Shown: positions 30,288-39,673 of the stretch, in pieces
Layout of the letters: every line of letters starts with the position of its first letter
How positions within the stretch are numbered: position 1 is the first letter of the stretch
Origin: Photorhabdus laumondii subsp. laumondii
GTDB lineage: Bacteria > Pseudomonadota > Gammaproteobacteria > Enterobacterales > Enterobacteriaceae
Assembly (NCBI RefSeq): GCF_003343245.1
Contig: NZ_CP024901.1
Location: 4,154,001-4,218,000, forward strand
Reading direction: 5' to 3'
Length of the DNA stretch: 64,000 nt
The notes under the pieces: generated by a model
The model's database searches: none
Told to the model about the DNA's origin: nothing
Seen by the model: only the letters and a program-made list of their open reading frames with translations
Translations under genes and position numbers: made by a program

Positions 30288-32021
30288 TTAATAGGGCCAG
30301 AGATGTTGGATCAAAAGCTGTACATTACGGTTGCCACGAAATTCATTAACATCCAGTTTATAGGCAAGTTCTACTTCGCGGACACTGTTATCGGGCCAGC
30401 GGGTAGGATCGATATTGAACGCAATACCATCCAGCATCGGCCCACCGTTTAATGGCTCTACTATCACTTTTAAATGGCGCTCTCCAACAATGCGCTGTTG
30501 CAGTAGTTTGAATTTACCGTCAAAAATTGGTTCCGGGAATGCCTGACCCCAAGGACCGCCATCACGCAACATTTCTGCAATGTCCAATGACAGTTCATTA
30601 ATTGCTAATTCACCATCACTCCAGATAACACCTTCAAGTTGCGAAATATCTAACCAATCCGCCATTAGCGTAGAAAAGTGATACTGAAATTGTTCGAATT
30701 TATCCTGTTCAAGTGACAAACCGGCCGCCATTGCATGACCACCAAATTTAAGTATCAAACCCGGATGCAAAGTATCAAGCCGCTCAAGCGCATCCCGCAT
30801 ATGCAATCCCTGCACTGAACGACCAGAACCTTTCAAAATACCGTCACCGGCCGGTGCAAATGCGATAACAGGCCGATGAAAACGCTCTTTAATCCGGGAA
30901 GCCAAAATTCCGACTACCCCTTGATGCCATTCTGGATGATAGAGCGCTAGCCCATAAGGCAGTTCAGTGCTGGTACGTTCAAGTTTGTCACAGATTTGCA
31001 GTGCTTCCTGCTGCATTCCCTGCTCTATTTCACGCCGAGTCTGGTTAAGACTGTCCAATTCACAAGCTATCTGACGCGCCTTTGCTATGTCGTCAGTGAG
31101 CAATAACGTGACGCCAATGGACATATCATCAAGGCGACCAGCGGCATTCAGTCTTGGTCCCAGAAAAAACCCCAAATCGCTGGCTGTCAGCTTATAAGCA
31201 TCACGGCTGGAAACTTCCAATAATGCACGTATCCCCGCACAACAGCGTCCTGCACGAATTCGGTTCAAGCCCTGATAAACCAGAATCCGGTTATTGGTAT
31301 CTAAAGGTACAACATCGGCAACAGTTCCTAACGCAACCAAATCCAACATTTCGGCCAGATTCGGCAGCGCTATTCCTTGCTTTTCAAACCATTGATCTTT
31401 TCTCAGTGCCGCCCTTAAGGCAGACATCAGATAAAATGTGACACCCACCCCGGCCAATGATTTCGACGGGAACGAACAATCGGCAAGATTAGGATTAATA
31501 ATGGCATCAGCCGCCGGCAAAACGTCACCCGGCAAGTGATGATCCGTGACAATCACTTTCATACGGTGCTGATGGGCAGCCGCAACCCCTTCATGGGAAG
31601 AGATACCATTATCCACGGTAATAATCAGGTCAGCGCCTTTTTTAACGACCTCTTCTACCACCTGTGAGCTTAAACCATAACCATTGTCAAAACGATTTGG
31701 TACCAGATAATCCAGATGGCGATATCCCATCGAGCGTAATGATCGGATCGCCAATGCCGTGCTGGTGGCCCCATCAGCATCAAAATCACCGACAATAACG
31801 ATACGCCAGTGTTCATGAAGTGCAGTCAACAAGAGTGCCACCGCCTGTTCCACACCACTTAGATGCTGATAATTCAATAATCCTTGAACACCACGCTCCA
31901 ATTCATTAGCTTGCTGGATACCACGAATGGCATATAAGCGACGCAGTAGTGGATGAATCTGTTGTGGAAGGTGACTGTCATTCACCGCCAAGCGGCGGCG
32001 AAGTTGTGTTTCAATATTCAC
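30288..32021 (-). CDS. recJ: Single-strand-specific 5'-3' exonuclease RecJ
   Basis: 577 residues, the E. coli length as I recall. DHH phosphoesterase motifs are VGDFDADGATST, LIITVDNGISS and VIVTDHHLPGD; the DHHA1 region is LGPRLNAAGRLDDMSIG. The C-terminal KFGGHAMAAGLSLEQD is also typical. It starts with GTG at 32021, sharing a base with the TAG of dsbC (TAGTG), so translation is likely coupled. No strong Shine-Dalgarno sequence is seen. Acts in RecFOR repair and mismatch repair. Confidence 0.97.
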   Translation of the reverse strand: MNIETQLRRRLAVNDSHLPQQIHPLLRRLYAIRGIQQANELERGVQGLLNYQHLSGVEQAVALLLTALHEHWRIVIVGDFDADGATSTALAIRSLRSMGYRHLDYLVPNRFDNGYGLSSQVVEEVVKKGADLIITVDNGISSHEGVAAAHQHRMKVIVTDHHLPGDVLPAADAIINPNLADCSFPSKSLAGVGVTFYLMSALRAALRKDQWFEKQGIALPNLAEMLDLVALGTVADVVPLDTNNRILVYQGLNRIRAGRCCAGIRALLEVSSRDAYKLTASDLGFFLGPRLNAAGRLDDMSIGVTLLLTDDIAKARQIACELDSLNQTRREIEQGMQQEALQICDKLERTSTELPYGLALYHPEWHQGVVGILASRIKERFHRPVIAFAPAGDGILKGSGRSVQGLHMRDALERLDTLHPGLILKFGGHAMAAGLSLEQDKFEQFQYHFSTLMADWLDISQLEGVIWSDGELAINELSLDIAEMLRDGGPWGQAFPEPIFDGKFKLLQQRIVGERHLKVIVEPLNGGPMLDGIAFNIDPTRWPDNSVREVELAYKLDVNEFRGNRNVQLLIQHLWPY

Positions 32022-32728
32022 TAAACTGATTTACCACGTTGCGCCAGTGCCGCTGCCAAAGCCTCTGGTGGCATATATCCACCTAACAGGCTGCCATCCT
32101 TAAGGACAATTGCCGGCGTTCCCTGCACACCAAACTGGAGACCTAATTTGTACTGGTTAGCAATATCCACCTTACAGCTCTTAATTGGCGAAACATCTTC
32201 ATTTTTAAACGCAGCATCTAATGATTTCTGCGGTGTTGCACTACACCAGATAGATTGCATATCTTTAGCAGATTGGTGCTGCATACCCTGACGAGGGAAT
32301 GCCAAATAGCGCACAGTAATACCCAGTTTATTGTACTCTTTCATGTTTTCATGCAATTTATGGCAGTAACCACAGGTAATATCCGTGAAAACGGTAACGA
32401 CATGCTTCTCTTCTGGCGCCTTGTAGATGATCATTTGATCTCTCATTGCTTCCAGCTTTTTCATCAATAATTGATTACTGACATTCACAGGAGCGCTACC
32501 ACTAACATCATAAATTGGCCCTTGTAATAAATATTTCCCGTCATCAGATAGATAAATGATACCTTGCTCAGTCACTACCGTATTTAAACCAACGATAGGT
32601 GATGGCTGGATGCTTTCTGCTTTTATCCCTAGTTTTTGCATTATTCTATGGACAGCACCATCATCAGCAAGCGCATTTCCACTAAACCAGGCCAGCAAAA
32701 GAGGGAAACATAACACGCTTTTTTTCAT
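32021..32728 (-). CDS. dsbC: Periplasmic disulfide isomerase DsbC
   Basis: 235 residues from the ATG at 32728, which has AAGGAA upstream; a longer GTG start at 32755 overlaps xerD and would spoil the signal peptide. The signal peptide is MKKSVLCFPLLLAWFSGNALA. The thioredoxin active site is TDITCGYCHKLH, with the cis-proline region GVQGTPAIV. Isomerises wrong disulfides in secreted proteins. Between xerD and recJ, the same order as in E. coli. Confidence 0.97.
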   Translation of the reverse strand: MKKSVLCFPLLLAWFSGNALADDGAVHRIMQKLGIKAESIQPSPIVGLNTVVTEQGIIYLSDDGKYLLQGPIYDVSGSAPVNVSNQLLMKKLEAMRDQMIIYKAPEEKHVVTVFTDITCGYCHKLHENMKEYNKLGITVRYLAFPRQGMQHQSAKDMQSIWCSATPQKSLDAAFKNEDVSPIKSCKVDIANQYKLGLQFGVQGTPAIVLKDGSLLGGYMPPEALAAALAQRGKSV

Positions 32729-32751
32729 TTTCAGTTCCTTTAAATCCGTGC

Positions 32752-33663
32752 TCACCCTCGCGGATGATGTTGTTGATGTAGCAATTTGAGCCGTTCTGTT
32801 GCTACATGAGTATATATTTGTGTTGTAGATAGATCACTATGCCCCAATAACATCTGCACAACTCGCAAATCAGCGCCATGATTTAGCAAATGCGTGGCAA
32901 ATGCATGACGTAAAACATGAGGAGATAACCGTCCAGTATCGATTCCAGCCAACAGCGCATAATGTTTAATACGATACCAAAATGTCTGTCGGGTCATTTG
33001 TCGCCCTCGGTTGCTAGGAAAAAGGACATCCAACGTTGCACCATTTAACAGCCCAACTCTCCCATATTCCAGATAATTCTCTAGCCAATAAATTGCTTCT
33101 TCCCCTAAAGGCACTAGCCGTTCTTTATTCCCTTTACCAATCACTCTCACCACGCCTTGACGCAAACTGACATCGGAAAGTGTCAATCCCACTAACTCAG
33201 ATACCCGCAAACCACAGGCATAAAGCACTTCAAGCATGGCTTTATCCCTTAATTCCACTGGCTGATCTGTACAGGGCGCATTGAGTAGATCTTCTACCTG
33301 CTTTTCACTTAAATCTTTGGGCAATCGCTTTGGTAATTTCGGTGCAGACAAAAGTGCTGTCGGATCATCTTCCCGCATTTTTTCCCGATAAAAATAGAGA
33401 AACAATTGGCGCATGGCACTGAGTAAACGCGCCGAACTACTGGCTTTATATCCTCCATCCACGCGTTCTGCCAGAAAAGAGTGCAAATCTATCGTCTGGA
33501 CAGATAATAAATTATGACCATGATGTATCAACCAGTTATCCAATGCCTGCAAATCCAACCGATAAGAAGCAAGCGTATTTTCCGCAAGATCATGTTCTAA
33601 CCAGATAGCATCAAGAAATTGTTCTATCAGTGGATTAGTCAACTGAGTTGGTTGTTTTGACAT
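32752..33663 (-). CDS. xerD: Site-specific tyrosine recombinase XerD
   Basis: 303 residues. An N-terminal SAM-like DNA-binding domain (LAENTLASYRLDLQALDNW) precedes the catalytic domain with arginine in ACGLRVSELVGL, lysine in GKGNKERLVP, HVLRHAFATHLLNHGADLR and the tyrosine in TTQIYTHVA. With XerC it resolves chromosome dimers at dif. Divergent from fldB across ~100 bp and followed by dsbC. Confidence 0.97.
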   Translation of the reverse strand: MSKQPTQLTNPLIEQFLDAIWLEHDLAENTLASYRLDLQALDNWLIHHGHNLLSVQTIDLHSFLAERVDGGYKASSSARLLSAMRQLFLYFYREKMREDDPTALLSAPKLPKRLPKDLSEKQVEDLLNAPCTDQPVELRDKAMLEVLYACGLRVSELVGLTLSDVSLRQGVVRVIGKGNKERLVPLGEEAIYWLENYLEYGRVGLLNGATLDVLFPSNRGRQMTRQTFWYRIKHYALLAGIDTGRLSPHVLRHAFATHLLNHGADLRVVQMLLGHSDLSTTQIYTHVATERLKLLHQQHHPRG

Positions 33664-33767
33664 GAATTACTTTCCTTAAATCTGTACATCTCTGCCGGCT
33701 ATTATGCCTGAAAAAGCAATTATTCTGTTACAATGCCAATCCAGATATTCAAAAACCATAATGATTA

Positions 33768-34289
33768 ATGATGAAGATTGGTCTTTTTTACGGCTCAAGC
33801 ACCTGCTACACCGAGATGGTAGCAGAGAAAATCCGCGATATCCTTGGCGAAGATTTAATTGATCTTCACAATATCAAAGAGACAGCACCTAAATTAATGG
33901 AAACGTATTCTGTCCTGATTCTCGGCATCCCAACATGGGATTTTGGCGAATTGCAGGAAGATTGGCTGGTTATTTGGGATCAAATCCCTTCCCTCAATTT
34001 ACAAGGGAAAATTGTCGCCATGTATGGTATGGGGGATCAAATTGATTACAGCGATTGGTTCCTCGACGCTCTCGGTATGCTATATCACCATTTACGCCCT
34101 TCAGGCGTGCATTTTATTGGCTTCTGGCCAACTGAAAGCTATGAGTTTACCAGCCCGAAACCATTAACGGATAATGGCTCACAATTTGTCGGGCTGGCTT
34201 TAGATGACGTAAACCAGTATGAACAAACTGATGATCGTTTATCGCAATGGTGTATGCAAATCCTGCAAGAAATGGAGCCTCTACTTTAA
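33768..34289 (+). CDS. fldB: Flavodoxin 2
   Basis: 173 residues, long-chain flavodoxin. The FMN phosphate loop is [17 protein letters not shown]; flavin-ring contacts are [14 protein letters not shown] and [13 protein letters not shown]. It closely follows E. coli FldB along its length. Divergent from xerD, convergent with ygfX. Electron carrier of the cytoplasm. Confidence 0.96.
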   Translation: MMKIGLFYGSSTCYTEMVAEKIRDILGEDLIDLHNIKETAPKLMETYSVLILGIPTWDFGELQEDWLVIWDQIPSLNLQGKIVAMYGMGDQIDYSDWFLDALGMLYHHLRPSGVHFIGFWPTESYEFTSPKPLTDNGSQFVGLALDDVNQYEQTDDRLSQWCMQILQEMEPLL

Positions 34290-34310
34290 CTCAGGAAAAT
34301 TCCAGCTCAA

Positions 34311-34727
34311 TCAGATATCAGGATATTGCAACAACAGTTGATTAATATTCCTCCATTCATCCTGTGGCATACCATCGGATGCGACCCATAAACGGATTTT
34401 TTTCTGGTTATAAAAAGATTGAGCCGTAATTAATACGCCATAACGACACAACCACGGCCGCCGGATAATTTGCCACTCATGCTTCTTCCATTGCAACTTA
34501 TTATCACTGAGAAGAACTAAAAGCCCTTGAGATTTACGGATATTTTTCTGGCTACGCCCCCAACTGGCAATAATCAACAGTACCAAAGGAAGCCAGAAAA
34601 TCCAGAAAATAGCGTCATCCGCAGGCCACGGAGCAAATAGTACGATAAGCGCTATTGCACCATGAACACAGGTAGAAATTAGCTGGGTATGCCAAGATAC
34701 CCTGAGATCACACTTCCACAGGACCAC
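34311..34727 (-). CDS. ygfX: YgfX (CptA) inner-membrane protein
   Basis: 138 residues. [15 protein letters not shown] is the family N-terminus; two hydrophobic segments follow (about residues 20-35 and 40-55), then a cytoplasmic part with [15 protein letters not shown]. It overlaps the end of sdhE by 20 bp, the conserved pair. It was described as a toxin affecting cytoskeletal proteins with SdhE as partner; a role with the flavinylation factor is also proposed. Confidence 0.88.
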   Translation of the reverse strand: MVLWKCDLRVSWHTQLISTCVHGAIALIVLFAPWPADDAIFWIFWLPLVLLIIASWGRSQKNIRKSQGLLVLLSDNKLQWKKHEWQIIRRPWLCRYGVLITAQSFYNQKKIRLWVASDGMPQDEWRNINQLLLQYPDI

Positions 34728-34980
34728 GATCTTTATTTCTATTCTGAATAAGTTTAATCATGCGAAATAACTCTTCATCTTCTGGACGCCCATGATTCAT
34801 TAGCCAGTTGAATAGATCAGGATCAGCACATGCAAGTAAGCGAATAAAAAGTCGTTTATCATCATCACTGAGTGAGTCATATTCATACTTAAAAAACGGC
34901 ATAATTGAAATATCCAGCTCACGCATTCCACGCCGACATGCCCAATGAATACGCGCTTTATTATCAATATCCATGTTCAA
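34708..34980 (-). CDS. sdhE: Succinate dehydrogenase flavinylation factor SdhE
   Basis: 90 residues. The RGxxE motif that binds flavoprotein targets is in [19 protein letters not shown], and [12 protein letters not shown] is the second conserved block. Helps attach FAD covalently to SdhA and FrdA. Overlaps ygfX and is divergent from ygfZ, the E. coli order. Confidence 0.95.
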   Translation of the reverse strand: MNMDIDNKARIHWACRRGMRELDISIMPFFKYEYDSLSDDDKRLFIRLLACADPDLFNWLMNHGRPEDEELFRMIKLIQNRNKDRGPVEV

Positions 34981-35151
34981 AAAATCCCCTTTTTAATTCT
35001 CATTGTTAGTTTTAACGCTATTAGCCATTTAAGTCGCCCGGCAAACTCATGCATCATGCCAGCTAATAGCAATAATAACTACTTGCATTGTGCTTCAGCT
35101 CTTTTACCATTATGCATCATTGGCTCAAATATCTGACTGGCAGGATGTGTC

Positions 35152-36141
35152 ATGGCTTATAAAACTCCGTTCTCTTCACAATTTCCATTGTCTTCATCGA
35201 CCCTTCCCCTGACATTAATATCACTAGATGACTGGGGCCTGGTAACCGCAACTGGACCGGATACAGAAAAATATCTACAAGGTCAGGTTACAGCAGATAT
35301 TTCCGCACTTGCAACGAATCAGCATGTGCTTAGTGCGCATTGTGACGCAAAAGGCAAAATGTGGAGTAATCTGCGCCTCTTCCATCGTGGTGAAAGCTTT
35401 GCTTATATTGAACGTCGCAGTGTGCTGGAAAATCAGCTTACAGAATTAAAAAAATATGCCGTATTCTCCAAAATTGCTCTTGCTCAGGATGAGAACGCGC
35501 TACTGCTCGGTGTTGCAGGTAAAAACTGCCGGCAAGCATTAAGCAGCTTCTTCCCAACCTTGCCGGATGCGGATAACGCTGTCGTTGCACATGAAGCCAC
35601 CACACTACTCCATTTTTCCTTGCCGTCTGAACGTTTCCTTCTGGTAACAAACACCGCAACCGCTGAACAGTTAACAGAAAAACTTCAAGCTCAGCTTAAT
35701 AACAGTGAACAGTGGTTAGCTCTGGATATTGAAGCTGGCTTCCCAATCATTGATGCCGCAAATAGTACACAATTTATTCCCCAAGCAACTAACCTTCAGG
35801 CATTGGCGGGAGGGGTATGCTTTAAAAAAGGGTGTTATACCGGTCAGGAAATGGTAGCCCGTGCTAAATACCGCGGAGCAAATAAACGTGGCATGTACTG
35901 GCTGGCTGGCAGTGCCTCTAAAATTCCGATGGCCGGAGATGATTTAGAATGGCAATTAGGAGATAAGTGGCGGAGAACGGGTACCGTTTTGGCTGCCGTT
36001 AAGTTGAATAATGATAATGTCTGGATACAAGTCGTCATGAATAATGATATGGAAAGTCATAGTGTATTCCGCGTCCGTGACGATGAAGGGCATTCCCTCA
36101 CTATTCAGCCTCTGCCTTATTCTCTCAACGAAGAAAAATAG
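35152..36141 (+). CDS. ygfZ: tRNA-modifying/iron-sulfur folate-binding protein YgfZ
   Basis: 329 residues of the GcvT-like folate-binding family. The diagnostic motif is [20 protein letters not shown] with the conserved cysteine; [12 protein letters not shown] lies near the N-terminus. YgfZ supports MiaB and other iron-sulfur enzymes through tetrahydrofolate. Divergent from sdhE; 11 bp before the HD-domain gene, so probably co-transcribed with it. Confidence 0.95.
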   Translation: MAYKTPFSSQFPLSSSTLPLTLISLDDWGLVTATGPDTEKYLQGQVTADISALATNQHVLSAHCDAKGKMWSNLRLFHRGESFAYIERRSVLENQLTELKKYAVFSKIALAQDENALLLGVAGKNCRQALSSFFPTLPDADNAVVAHEATTLLHFSLPSERFLLVTNTATAEQLTEKLQAQLNNSEQWLALDIEAGFPIIDAANSTQFIPQATNLQALAGGVCFKKGCYTGQEMVARAKYRGANKRGMYWLAGSASKIPMAGDDLEWQLGDKWRRTGTVLAAVKLNNDNVWIQVVMNNDMESHSVFRVRDDEGHSLTIQPLPYSLNEEK

Positions 36142-36152
36142 ATGAGGTTTGT

Positions 36153-36758
36153 ATGTCGTTAGCAGTATCTGTCGTTGATTTTGGCCCCTTTACCAATATC
36201 GTCGGTTTTTTAATGGAGTTGGATAAGTTAAAGAAAGTTCAGCGGCGAATTAAGTTACTGGATAACCATCGTCAGGAAAATTCAGCCGAACATAGCTGGC
36301 ATTTAGCTATCGCCGCAATGAGTTTTGCGCCATATGCACAAGAAGTAGATATCCAACGAGTTATCCAGATGGCATTAATTCACGATATCGTAGAAATTGA
36401 TGCTGGTGATGTGATGGTTTACGATTTGACGGCTCGTGAAGCTATTCATGAACAAGAAGTTAAAGCCGCCAACCGTCTTTTTGGTTTACTCCCCGAACCA
36501 CAGAAAAATCATTTTATGTCACTTTGGCAAGAGTATGAAGCAGGAGAAAGCCAAGACGCCCGTTTCGCCATTACACTGGATAGACTAATGCCGATTCTGA
36601 TGAATCTGCATAATAAAGGACAGAGTTGGGTAGAAAATAATATTCGTTTTGAGCAGGTGATTAACCGCAATAAATTTATTGCCAATACCTATCCTGAATT
36701 GTGGCAATATCTGCTGCCACAATTGGAAACTGCACAGAAGAAAGGTTGGCTGAAATAA
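36153..36758 (+). CDS. HD-domain phosphohydrolase, HDDC2/YfbR-like
   Basis: 201 residues. Metal-binding HD motif residues are in NSAEHSWHLAIAAM, ALIHDIVEIDAGDVMVYD and RFAITLDRLMP. This fits the HD_3 family, whose characterised members are 5'-deoxynucleotidases; substrate here is not known. Begins 11 bp after ygfZ. A strong hairpin follows 26 bases past the stop. Confidence 0.85.
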   Translation: MSLAVSVVDFGPFTNIVGFLMELDKLKKVQRRIKLLDNHRQENSAEHSWHLAIAAMSFAPYAQEVDIQRVIQMALIHDIVEIDAGDVMVYDLTAREAIHEQEVKAANRLFGLLPEPQKNHFMSLWQEYEAGESQDARFAITLDRLMPILMNLHNKGQSWVENNIRFEQVINRNKFIANTYPELWQYLLPQLETAQKKGWLK

Positions 36759-36784
36759 TTTTTCTCGAAAATTTTACACTACAA

Positions 36785-36820
36785 ATTCAGTGCACACATT
36801 AACCCTATGGTGCACTGAAT
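36785..36820. repeat. Inverted repeat after the HD-domain gene
   Basis: ATTCAGTGCAC is mirrored exactly by GTGCACTGAAT with a 14-base loop. It may end the ygfZ operon transcript, though no T-run follows. The interval 36821-37300 beyond it holds no gene, only AT-rich DNA with part of a duplicated spacer (37035-37160). Confidence 0.5.
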
Positions 36821-37309
36821 TAACGACAGAACGACAGTCGTTTTGATGAAAAACCTTAGATTTCACCCCGATAATCTCACTATTCTTAATCTACTCGTTT
36901 CCAAATAGTTTGTGTTTAGGAAATGGAAATAGACTTTCTTTAATCACACTCTTGCAATTCGCCGTTAACATCTATCTGCCCTACATTTCCTGTTCGCTCT
37001 CCAGGGTTTCCTATCCCTCCATCTATACCCGTCATTTCTCATTTTTTCCATTAATTATGGAAAATATTTCTGTGATACGTCACTACCTTTTAATAGATAC
37101 TAATTAAATTTCAATTTTATACTTATCTCATGAAGTATTATTATAAAATACAAATAAAAACAACAAGTATAATTGTATTTTCAAAAATAACCATAAGATA
37201 TAAACCCATAGATATTATTGAATAATGAAATTATGAATATAATTTAAATTAAAAGTAGAAAATAACTCTCTTTACCAGAAGAGGATTTTTCCACGAATAA
37301 ACTCAACCT

Positions 37310-37456
37310 TTAAATACGCTACATTCTTGACCATCACGAGTTATGTCGTGAAGACGTTCAAATTTGATTTTTTGTTCTGATATAATAAATATTTTCATGG
37401 CGAGAATAATGATCTCCATTTCGGGTAAAATCAAGCATCTTCAATGAGTACGGGTA
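37310..37456 (-). pseudogene. Left-end remnant of an IS630-type element with transposase N-terminus
   Basis: Read on the minus strand the end TACCCGTACTCATTGAAGATGC leads into a diverged copy of the first ~90 bases of the IS630 element at 51847. The start of a transposase is visible: MKIFIISEQKIKFERLHD versus MKIFITDEQKAELEHLHH in the intact copy. A stop follows after about 30 codons. Its tip shares a TA with MITE copy 4, so the two were inserted side by side. Confidence 0.75.
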
Positions 37457-37458
37457 TA

Positions 37459-37581
37459 TACCCTATGGATTTCAAGATGCATCGCGACGGCAAGGGAGTG
37501 AATCCCCGGGAGCATAGATAACGATGTGACCGGGGTGAGCGAGCGCAGCCAACAAAGAGGCAACTTGAAGGATAACGGGTA
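37459..37581 (-). mobile_element. 123-bp MITE, copy 4 (IS630-related)
   Basis: Full-length copy directly abutting the IS630 remnant across a shared TA; TA also on the right (37582-37583). It lies about 110 bp downstream of the first collagen-like gene. Confidence 0.87.
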
Positions 37582-37689
37582 TACAATTAAATATTGCTGG
37601 CACAGAAAAATAAGACCACCAATTATGCAAGCTGGATTCAACTAATAAGTGAATTTTTCAGGAGAGGCGGTCAGTTGCTATACTTCAGC

Positions 37690-38994
37690 TTATTTATAGT
37701 CTTCAAGCCAGTCTAAAGTCTGATTATCACTATGCTGCCGTGCATTACCGTTAACATATATCTTGCCAGAAGTCCCTGCATTGCCGGATTCTCCATCATT
37801 ACCCGCTTCACCAGACACTCCAAGATAACTATTAGCATTTAATCCTCTACTACCAACACCACCTACTCCGCCTATTCCTCCCTTACCACCGCCCCCTCCA
37901 TTACCGCCATCTCCTCTATATGACAGAGCATTAATTACTGGCTGACCCTGAGTGAAATTAATATATATGTTACCACTGTCCCCACCGTTACCCCCATTAC
38001 CGCCATCTCCTCCATTACCGCCATCCCCTCCCCTTCCTCCATATCCAGCACTACATTTGTTTGTTGCAGCTCCTCCATTTCCACCATTCCCTCCATTCCC
38101 GCCATTACCGCCATATCCACCCTTTCCACCCTTACCACCTATCGATGCCGCATTGACTACTCCAGTAAAAATGTCAACATTAATAATTACGTCATTTGCA
38201 CTGCCACCTCTTTTGCCATCCATCCCTGGTGCTCCCGAAGAACCGCCAGTTGCATCAGTACCTGGTGTGGATTTAACAGAGCAACCATGTTTATTCTCTG
38301 AACCAATATTACCATTGCTGCCATTAACCCCATTACTTCCCTGTTCACCCTCAAAACCATCGCCTCCATCAGAGCCTTTACTGATAATGCTCTGCTTTTT
38401 ATCATTATTGCTGTTCCCTACAATAGTATTAGCTTCGATCTTACCATTAGTGCGGTAAATAATTTGACCTCCCGGTTCAATGATTATCTGGTCATATACC
38501 AAGACAACGGGTTCGCCATAATCATCTTTATCTTCAACAAGCAATGGTGCATCTGCGGTAACAGTGATTCTTTCGCCAATGTATAACGCAATCTTTATTG
38601 GGAAACGCTTAGCATTAAGCATTTCCTCATAATCTTTGACTAAAGCAGAATTACTATACATATAGGCCCTAAAAGCTTTACACAAATCAATATGATAACC
38701 CGTGACATTTGCCAGTCGTTCAGCAGAAAATGGTTCAGGTAACGGATGATGAGGTTCCATTTTGCCAGGGCCATACTCACTGTCAGGTATACCGCCGAGT
38801 GCCTTCAACTCTTGTATGGTTTGTACCGTAAAAAATGCAGGTGGCACAGTCGCTGTCTTCGGATCGTTAGAGAATATTACCTTACCGTCAAAATCCGAGG
38901 TCTTAAGTTGCTTTGGCTGCCGTTCTACACCAATCAGATGATGATTCTGATGTAATATTGCCAAAGTTTCAGCAACCGTTCTTATTTTATCCAT
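37690..38994 (-). CDS. Glycine-rich collagen-like protein, copy 1
   Basis: 434 residues from MDKIRTVAETLAIL, chosen because TGGAGAA precedes it and the paralogue shares this start. The N-terminal ~190 residues are a non-repetitive conserved domain (PPAFFTVQTIQELKALGG, DLCKAFRAYMYSNSALVKDY, DDYGEPVVLVYDQIIIEPGG). About 200 residues of glycine-dense sequence follow, with runs of GGNGG and GxY-like triplets. The tail is GKIYVNGNARQH. No signal peptide or membrane segment is seen. Function is unknown; the repeat could form a fibrous or polyglycine-helix structure. About 83% of the N-terminal domain reads the same as in copy 2 by eye. Confidence 0.85.
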   Translation of the reverse strand: MDKIRTVAETLAILHQNHHLIGVERQPKQLKTSDFDGKVIFSNDPKTATVPPAFFTVQTIQELKALGGIPDSEYGPGKMEPHHPLPEPFSAERLANVTGYHIDLCKAFRAYMYSNSALVKDYEEMLNAKRFPIKIALYIGERITVTADAPLLVEDKDDYGEPVVLVYDQIIIEPGGQIIYRTNGKIEANTIVGNSNNDKKQSIISKGSDGGDGFEGEQGSNGVNGSNGNIGSENKHGCSVKSTPGTDATGGSSGAPGMDGKRGGSANDVIINVDIFTGVVNAASIGGKGGKGGYGGNGGNGGNGGNGGAATNKCSAGYGGRGGDGGNGGDGGNGGNGGDSGNIYINFTQGQPVINALSYRGDGGNGGGGGKGGIGGVGGVGSRGLNANSYLGVSGEAGNDGESGNAGTSGKIYVNGNARQHSDNQTLDWLEDYK

Positions 38995-39019
38995 AGATAT
39001 TCTCCAGAATTTAAATTTA

Positions 39020-39130
39020 TACCCGTCATCTTTCAGTTGGCTGCACTCTCTCACCCCGGTCACATCGTTATCTATGCTCCCGGGGATTCACTCCTTTGCC
39101 GTCGCGATGCATTTTGAAATCCATAGGGTA
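39020..39130 (+). mobile_element. MITE copy 5, 12-bp internal deletion (IS630-related)
   Basis: Both ends and TA flanks are intact, but 12 bases are missing near the left end, giving 111 bp instead of 123. It is 25 bp upstream of the first collagen-like gene start, so it forms part of that gene's leader or promoter. Confidence 0.83.
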
Positions 39131-39139
39131 TATACGCAT

Positions 39140-39420
39140 TTCAACAACGGGTATGCCAGAAAAATAATTTCTATAAGAATCAATTAGGCAAGTATTTATC
39201 CACGTTACAGAAAGCGATTGAATGCGATATTTAAATGACACAATTTAAAATATTAATGTAATTTCCCACTTTTTTCATTAATTAAGGAGAATATTTCCGT
39301 GATACATCACAACCTTTTAATAAGTACTGACTAAATGCTTCAATTTTATATTTGTCTCATTAGGTATTATTAGAAAATACAAATAAAAGAATATAATCAT
39401 GATTATATTCTTCAAAAATC
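39140..39420. repeat. Spacer duplicated upstream of both collagen-like genes
   Basis: This spacer matches 41160-41350 (CCAGAAAAATAATT..., TTAATTAGG, CACAATTTAAAATATTAAT, then ATATTTC-GTGATAC-TCAC). A third partial copy is at 37035-37160. The three copies are ~2.0-2.2 kb apart and mark the boundaries of a tandem duplication covering the collagen-like gene. Confidence 0.75.
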
Positions 39421-39423
39421 ACA

Positions 39424-39612
39424 TTGAGCAACAGGCACTATTGCCATGCCGATAACAATCGCCATTAATTTACCCAGGAACCAATGCAAAATCGGATTCA
39501 TACTCAGCACACTTGTAAAACCTGAGTGGCAAAAAACGAAGCCAACCAGCAAGGCCAGCCCCAATAAGTATTCAGTAATTCATAATGTAAACCACTTGAA
39601 CATAAGCAAAAC
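39424..39612 (-). pseudogene. Fragment of a duplicated DHA2 transporter gene
   Basis: About 190 bp match 42105-42290 inside the intact transporter gene (for example GCCATTA-TTACCCAGGAACCAATGC against GCCATTA-TTGTCCAGGAACCAATGC), with many substitutions and no usable frame. It sits at the same place relative to collagen copy 2 as would be expected if a [transporter + collagen-like] unit was duplicated and the extra transporter then decayed. Confidence 0.75.
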
Positions 39613-39673
39613 CAAGATCTGCCCCCATTTCCCCTTATTTATCGTCGTTCAGACCCGTCTGATTGCGGCACCA

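Noticed and set aside
37952..38458. Proline-rich plus-strand frame opposite collagen copy 1
   Set aside because: It is the mirror of glycine codons (GGN/CCN) on the other strand, with no start signal.
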